Source of the DNA: Craterostigma plantagineum | Taxonomy: Eukaryota > Streptophyta > Magnoliopsida > Lamiales > Linderniaceae | Assembly (NCBI GenBank): GCA_027422505.1 | Contig: JAPQWV010000676.1 | Location: 186,001 to 250,000 of the forward strand | Reading direction: 5' to 3' | Length of the DNA stretch: 64,000 nt | Shown here: positions 58,355-64,000 of the stretch, piece by piece | How positions within the stretch are numbered: position 1 is the stretch's first letter | How the letters are laid out: the number at the start of each line of letters is the position of its first letter | Program-made: the position numbers and the translations under genes | The notes under the pieces: model-generated | Told to the model about the DNA's origin: nothing | The model's database searches: none | The model's input: the letters and a program-made list of their open reading frames with translations, nothing else

Positions 58355-59260
58355 TTAGGCTTCAACGTTAGTCACTTGCTGCCACTCTCCATCAACGGCT
58401 TCCTTCCAAAGCGTCACGCTGTTATTCCCATCGGCCACGGCGAGTATATTCCCCGTCAGCGACCAAGAAACCCTCCAAACGGGCCCGCCAAAGTCCTTCA
58501 GAACCCGACCCTCCCACTGATCGCCCTCCTTAAGAGAGCTCCATATTATGACCCGCCCGTCCTGAGAAGCGCTCGCGATGGTCGACTTTGGAAGGCCCAA
58601 GTTGGGCGCCCAGGCAACGTCCCTGACCCAATCCGTGTGCTTGCTCAGGGCGGGGAAGCAGTCCATCCTCCAATTGCCGTTCTCAAACTTCCACACCTTC
58701 ACAGTGTTGTCGCACCCGCCCGAGGCCAGCTTCTGGACCGGGTCGAGCCCGCCCAGGCCCACGAGGGCGCCCGGGGCGGTCGACGGGGCCCACGACACTG
58801 AGGTGACTCCCAGCGGGTGGGCCTGGTCGATCCTAGACCTGTCCCATCCGCCGTCGGGTCTTTCTGTGAAGACTGAGATGTTTCCATCTGACGATCCGAC
58901 GGCCAAGGAGAGGCCTATCTCGTGCGGGGCCCACGAGATGGAGTTGACGGAGGATTTGTGGTCGTCGAAGACTTGGGTTTGGATCCACTCGTTTTGGTTG
59001 CCTTCTTTCCAGATTATGACCTTCCCGTCGTAGGAGCACGAGGCTAGGAGGGACCCGAACTTGGGGTGGGCCCACGAGACCTGCCACACGGGCCCAGCGT
59101 GGCCCGTTAGGGTTGCTAGGTGCTGGGAGCTTGAGTTGGTTACGCCTATGATCTTGATGGTGGTGTCGGAGGATGCTGTGGCGAGGCGTTTGCCGTAGAA
59201 GTCCATTTGCACGTCGTGGACGACGTCTTGGTGGCCCGACTCGATCTTTTGTCCCGGCAT
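58355..59260 (-). CDS. SEC13: SEC13 WD-repeat protein (COPII coat / nuclear pore)
   Basis: SEC13 is a scaffold of the COPII outer coat for ER-to-Golgi vesicles and of the Nup107-160 (Y) nuclear pore complex. It is a six-bladed WD40 propeller completed by an insertion blade from SEC31 or NUP145/NUP96. The coding region is a single exon of 301 residues. The start MPGQKIESGHQDVVHDVQMD is typical, followed by KRLATASSDTTIKIIGV, TLTGHAGPVWQVSWAHPKFG, SLLASCSYDGKVIIWKEGN and HKSSVNSISWAPHEIGLSLA. Then come LASGGCDNTVKVWKFENGNW, HTDWVRDVAWAPNLGLPKST, IASASQDGRVIIWSSLKEG, FGGPVWRVSWSLTGNILAVA and DGNNSVTLWKE. The frame stays open upstream to about 59350 but lacks the family start; an AG acceptor lies just before the leader, so a leader intron is likely. 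The coding exon is GC-rich. The gene is intact. Confidence 0.96.
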   Translation of the reverse strand: MPGQKIESGHQDVVHDVQMDFYGKRLATASSDTTIKIIGVTNSSSQHLATLTGHAGPVWQVSWAHPKFGSLLASCSYDGKVIIWKEGNQNEWIQTQVFDDHKSSVNSISWAPHEIGLSLAVGSSDGNISVFTERPDGGWDRSRIDQAHPLGVTSVSWAPSTAPGALVGLGGLDPVQKLASGGCDNTVKVWKFENGNWRMDCFPALSKHTDWVRDVAWAPNLGLPKSTIASASQDGRVIIWSSLKEGDQWEGRVLKDFGGPVWRVSWSLTGNILAVADGNNSVTLWKEAVDGEWQQVTNVEA

Positions 59261-60500
59261 GTTTCGGGTCCGAGATGGCTGGGAAGTTTTGTAATTCACA
59301 AGGCTGGAGAGGAAGCATGAGATGGTGAAATCTGTGTTAGAGCAAATCAATGGACAAACTAGAAAATATCATAGTATGGTTTCGTTTGGCAAAAGGATCA
59401 CTTGTAGTCATGTTGTGAGTTAAAAAATTCTATCCATCGCTTTGCCCATCCCCATCATTGGTTATTTTAGTTGATTTCAGACTATGATGTTGTCCCTTCA
59501 AATAAACCGGATCCTAGCACGCAAACCTTCCCTATATAAAAGAACCATCTGTACCCAGAAGAAATCAACAGAATTTGCCCCAAACAATGGCGAAAACGAA
59601 CACATATCACAATACGTGCCCCCATCTGTAAACCAGAGGCTGAACTATCTGCCTCTCTAAAACAAACAGAAAGATCCGGAAAAAATTTGATGTGTTTGAT
59701 AAAATCCAACCATAACCTTTCCGTTAGTGCACTCAAAAGAAATAATCAGATTGACATAATAAACCAAAAATAAGCACCACTGAGAGATTATTCGGATGGA
59801 AGACCGCACCCAAAAGACACCGACGAGATGCTGAAATATATCAGAATCCACGAAACACACAAAGTTAACTGCAGTATCCCCTTCAATGCATACAATATGC
59901 AAAACACCCAACAGACCTATATAAAACAAGCTTCAATCAGTTCCTACAATTACCAAATTTTTCTCTAGCTGATATGACTTTCCACGCAAAAGCTGAACCC
60001 TATCACTGTCAATGAGGTTTTACATAGGGACAGAGATCACTCGCCCGGTAGCGAACCGAGCCAGACGAGACGGAAAAGTCGAAGATCATGACATAAGGAA
60101 TCGCAAACGATTCACACAAACACGTGCATCCTTCCAATTCAATTACAATCACCAATCCAATAACTAAATACAGTCAAAGTCTAAAACCTAATCAGCAAAA
60201 CGTTGACGCCAAACAAGCATAAGAATCAGCCATCACCTCTCGTCTATTCAGCTAAAATTCGTCCATGAGAAAAGTGAAGCTGACCTGATATTTAGAAGAT
60301 CTCGTCGAAGCTCGAAAAAAGTTGTAGGATTTGAGAATTGATCGAATGAGAGACAGCCGTATATCAGAGGTTCGAGTCCTATTTGGGCCGAATAAGTGGG
60401 CCTACTAAAAGTTAAAACGGTTTTCATCAATACTATAAATATTTAAAAGCCCAACGTAATGGCCCATTTATTCTTGGTTATATACTAGCATTTTACTATA
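59261..60500. promoter_or_regulatory. SEC13 leader intron and promoter
   Basis: An acceptor-like TTCCCAG lies at about 59,280 (minus sense), so the first non-coding exon probably lies near 60,250-60,350, with a leader intron of about 1 kb between. TGGGC boxes near 60,383-60,400 support a housekeeping promoter. The two long antisense frames within have no recognised family. Confidence 0.45.
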
Positions 60501-60680
60501 TGGGCGTTCCGCTAGCTTTTGTACATTTTTATTTTTATTACAAAATAATATTAAATATTCTTAAAAGATGTGTCAAAATTTATAATTTTTACCTTTTAAT
60601 TGTACTATATTATTAAAATCTTCAGTTTCTTAAAAACAGTTCATACCCCAAATGTCCATAAACTAATGGGACGGATGGAG
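60501..60680. mobile_element. Stowaway-like MITE, copy 4 (worn left end)
   Basis: This is a roughly 180-bp element between TA pairs. The right end reads TGGGACGGATGGAG; the left end TGGGCGTTCCGCTAGC is degraded. Interior blocks AATATTCTTAAAAG and ACTATATTATTAAAATCTTC match copy 3 in the same orientation. It is non-coding. Confidence 0.75.
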
Positions 60681-61984
60681 TATCATTTAAAAAAAATATT
60701 ACCACAAATTCGATTTGCAAATCAGTCACACAACAGAAAATAGCAAATTTTGGTATTGTTATTTCGATAATTTTTATTGCCTTGACATTATAGTTCTAAG
60801 CTAAGTATTTGTAAGTTATACAATATTAAATGAAAAAACATAGTAATAATAAAAATAATAATAAGCATTGTCAGGCATCAATACGAATTTGCTAATATTT
60901 CCTAGTAAAATAAATCAAATTTTCTTTTCACTTTCCTATGATAAAAAAGCTAACAGCAGCAAAAAGGAATAATTAAAAACTTTCCTATGTTGCAGAAAAT
61001 AAAGGCAGCAAATAAAAGAAAACAAACATGAACGCGTTACAAAATCTCAATATTCCACATATAATCCACGTGGAAGCTCTCTAACGGCAAATTTTCAATC
61101 AAAAGTTAAGGGTGCTTTCGTCATTTCAGTCGCATCGGATGTACGTCGGATCTGCGAAGTCACAAATCGGAGGTAAATAGTAAATTTTGCTTTTATTCGT
61201 TCGTCGATGTTAATAACTAGAAAATAGAGGACCAATTAATTATAATACATACAGCAGCTTACAGCTATAGATACGAAGTTGGGCATTCGTCTCATATCAA
61301 TTTGCTAAAAATCGTGTCTTTGCTTTGATGTCTTGTAGATCCCTAGAATTCTTGGTCTCTCCATATGTAGCTGTTCATGTTGTTGTTTTCTAACAAAAAC
61401 TTTGACGATCGGCGTCCTTAATCGTCTGGTCTCCTCTGTTTTTCATCATCTATCTGCGGCAAATATCATCGCTACCTTTTTCCTGGGTTTGAAGAAAATT
61501 ATCTGTAGGTGTTTCGCTGATTCATCTTGCATATTTATGTACTAAGTATATTGATTTGTTACTCTGATGCGGAGAAATAGTGTATGTATTTATGTGATTG
61601 TATGTGTGTATGTTGAATTTGAGTAACCGTCCTGATTATAATATGTTTTGTGATGGATAAAGTATGTGATATTGTGATGGAGTAGCCTTTTTTTTCTATG
61701 TGTAGATTATTGGGGCGGCTTCATATGCTTTTTTTTGGGATGTGGCATAAAATTTTCAAGACTTTTTGCGTTTTGATTTATTTTAGGTGGAGAATATGTT
61801 CTTTGCTGTCATATGGGCTGTTTATGGTGTTATGATTCGTCTATATGGTGTAGTAGAAAATAACCAGTTCAATAGCGAGTTAGTCCACAATTTACATGAT
61901 TCTACTTATAACTTTTGATTCATGCCGTCTGTGTTTTAGTGAGGAATTAAGAGTGGAGTGGGGATGAGAATTGGCGGATGAACG
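60681..61984. promoter_or_regulatory. Promoter, leader and leader intron of the MLK kinase gene
   Basis: AT-rich to about 61,080, then a likely first non-coding exon around 61,130-61,500 with C/T-rich sequence. T-rich intron-like sequence follows to about 61,930. The ATG at 61985 follows AATTGGCGGATGAACG. Splice positions are not firm. Confidence 0.4.
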
Positions 61985-64000
61985 ATGCCTGTGGTGCGTG
62001 GTGGTGGAGGACGCAGAGGCCGGGGACGTAACAACAATAATACTAGAAATAACGTCAATACTCAGAATCAAAGAGGTAATATCGCTATCAATAATAATAA
62101 TTTGAGGCCTGAGGAGAACGCTGCTATCGCGACAAGAACTCGGAGGAGGAGAGCTGTGGCGGCGGTGGAAGTGCCTGTTGATGACAATATAGCTCAGCCG
62201 TTGCCACCACCAGCGGTAGTTGAAGAGAAGGTGCTTCTGAGAGAGGCTGTGGGAGAGAAGCCGATGGATCGTTTCAACAATGGTGGGAGAAGTGCTGATA
62301 AAGCAAATGCTGCTGATGACGAGTTGGCCTCCTCACCTATCCCTGAGAAGGTGAGAGCTTTATTGTTTTGTTTCTGTTATGTAGGTTCAAGCATTTTGAA
62401 AGTCCTCGAAGATTAGCATTTTTATTTGAGTTTTTTTGTATTGTTGTTTATGGGTTGAAAATGAGGAGATTGCACATGTTCGGTCGTTGTGATTGTGTTT
62501 TGAAGTTAAAGGTTGTCTTTATCTAGGTCTTGACGTTTGAGAATGTTAAGGTATCTTTTGGGTACTTTATTGAAACATGTGCTTAATGTGTGGGAAAGTT
62601 GCGTGTTGAAGAGTTGGAGAGTGTTGACGTACGTCACAAGTATGTTGTACATATGAGTGAGTATTAATACATGATCTGTTAATGGCATTATCCTGATCTT
62701 ATGGTTGCATGATTTTGTCTGGAGATAATATTTTGTCCTTTATTGGCTTTGCGTGGTATACTGGAAATGGGGGGTATTCTGTAAATGGGGAGTATTCTGT
62801 AAATGTTACTGTTGAAGTTGAACTAAGTTTAGTAACCTCCTTCTGTCGTTTTCCGCTCCTCGTACTTGATAATAAAATAATTAGTGAATCATTGTATTCG
62901 ACTGTATTCTTCTTCTGTGTTTGACGGATGTTGGCAAAGGAAGTTTAAATGATACTAAAGAGTCATAAATACTGGATTCTGTCTATAGTTTTGCTGATCC
63001 CTATTTTATTGACTTAGTGCTATGCGAAACGTTCCTTTGTTCCCTCTAAGTGGTCTTGGTAGGGCCTGGTAAGTCGCCCATTGATGTATACAGGTCCGGA
63101 AATTTAAATAGTGGGCTAGCTTGCCACTTTGTGGGCTGACTTATATGTGCAAGCATGTCCGCTTATGATTCCGTCTTTACATATTTAATGCCCGTAACAT
63201 ACGATGGTTTCTTTTTGGCCAACTCAGGGTCTGTGACGTGTTAATGCTCTTTTATGACACTTTCCTGTTTGCTGAGTTTTCTAACTTAATTAGACGCAGC
63301 TCCCCTCAGAGAGATAATTGAATGTGTATACGTCTATGAAATTTTTTTATCCATATCATTTGCTCCGCACTTGATTTTCTTGGATTGCTCGAATCTTAGT
63401 TTATTCGGACGGTTCTTGCAGAAAACATGTGGTTTCCCTATGAGGTCTATACTTCTCTTTATTTTCTCCTTTCCTAATTATTCGTTGTGTAATTCCTGTA
63501 ATTGTGAAGTTCCGTTTTCCAGTTCTTCCAGCGAAGTTGGAATCCATATTTTCCTTTCTTTGTTTCATCATCTTATCCCATGTATTTCTCACATTGATCC
63601 TTGTAGTTCCCTATATCTATACCCTTTTTTATTTGAATCACTCATTACTGTCACCAAAAAACTGCATTTTGGATGATATTGCAATCTTTCCTGTTCCTCA
63701 TATACCAAAAAACATTCAACTTGAGATGAGGGTGATGCGGGACTTTTAAGCTTGTTTTGTTTTTGTTTTCGAGACACGTGAAATTTCTAATGATTGTGTT
63801 ACAGGTGCAAGTTGGTGGTTCACCGATGTACAGAGTCGAAAAGAAGCTTGGTAAAGGTGGTTTTGGACAAGTATATGTTGGTCGCCGTATATCTGGAAAT
63901 ACTAATGAAAGGACAGGCCCTGGCGCCATAGAGGTACTTCTGTGATTTCTCTTTATGCTGAATATGTGAGTTGTGCACGTAACCTTGTGTAAAATCAACA
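61985..64000 (+). CDS. MUT9-like casein kinase 1-type protein kinase, first two coding exons (3' partial)
   Basis: MUT9-like kinases (MLK/PPK) are plant nuclear CK1-type kinases that phosphorylate histone H3 Thr3 and photoreceptor-pathway proteins. This is family knowledge. Exon 1 is 61985-62350. It begins [20 protein letters not shown] and is basic and disordered, with a TRTRRRR stretch and a conserved [20 protein letters not shown]. Exon 2 is 63805-63933, with [20 protein letters not shown] then [20 protein letters not shown]. This is the ATP glycine loop (GKGGFGQV) of the kinase domain, ending ...GAIE before a GT donor. The 1454-bp intron between them has no gene. The active site and the rest of the kinase domain lie past the window. 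Similarity to MLK1-4 rather than plain CK1 is judged from the long basic N-terminus and the [16 protein letters not shown] string. Confidence 0.92.

Noticed and set aside
58578..59033. Plus-strand frame of 151 codons over SEC13
   Set aside because: Antisense shadow of a GC-rich WD40 exon; no family features.
59261..59350. SEC13 frame extending 30 codons upstream
   Set aside because: Family start is MPGQ; an acceptor-like TTCCCAG lies within the extension, so it is leader or intron sequence.

Overview
The window is nuclear DNA from a flowering plant, almost certainly a eudicot. The genes are split by many short AT-rich GT-AG introns. The protein families are plant-specific (DUF630/DUF632, FLZ zinc finger, Aux/IAA, AP2/ERF, TIP aquaporin, plastidic sugar transporter). 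Intergenic DNA is AT-rich and carries plant MITEs and a Ty1/Copia retrotransposon. I cannot fix the genus; an asterid is only a guess. There is no operon logic and no bacterial feature. I count 17 protein-coding host genes plus one intact retrotransposon polyprotein. Exon structures were inferred by reading conserved protein sequence across splice sites, so small boundary errors are possible.

Layout: 1-1050 (-) V-ATPase proteolipid subunit c'' (3' end cut by the window); 1435-2568 (+) ASHR2-type SET-MYND protein, head to head with the former over a promoter rich in TGGGC boxes; 3463-10747 (-) coatomer beta' (COPI coat) in about 24 exons, with a first coding exon that is only the ATG; 11788-12383 (-) a 95-residue FLZ zinc-finger protein in three small exons; 13823-16543 (-) a DUF630/DUF632 protein with an N-myristoylation signal; 17447-19476 (-) an IST1-like ESCRT-associated protein with a Tourist-like MITE in its last intron; 21092-21990 (-) an uncharacterised, probably plastid-targeted acidic-tailed protein; 23883-24301 (+) dynein light chain; 26096-31737 (+) a golgin of the TMF/golgin candidate 5 type; 31877-36226 a full-length Copia element inserted 140 bp after the golgin stop; 37136-39860 (+) plastidic glucose transporter-like MFS protein.

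The second half continues with: 41230-43514 (-) bHLH factor of the bHLH68/110-like group; 46981-48365 (+) Aux/IAA repressor; 48968-50217 (+) TIP2-type tonoplast aquaporin; 50618-51277 (+) intronless DREB-type AP2/ERF factor; 51592-52170 a hAT-like non-autonomous element made largely of GAGCTC palindromes; 55133-56411 (-) GATA factor; 58355-59260 (-) SEC13 (COPII coat); 61985 onward (+) the first two coding exons of a MUT9-like (casein kinase 1-type) kinase, cut by the window end. Four copies of one Stowaway-like MITE family lie at 22.6, 25.1, 45.8 and 60.5 kb.

Several genes serve endomembrane traffic (COPI beta', SEC13, golgin, IST1-like, V-ATPase c'', dynein light chain). Each has its own promoter, and the grouping is most simply chance. 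I did not find a convincing undescribed biological system. The best leads are the young Copia insertion with identical LTRs, the GAGCTC-palindrome element, the GTACC tandem repeat at 45.2 kb, the ATG-only coding exon of coatomer beta', and decayed duplications around the FLZ gene.
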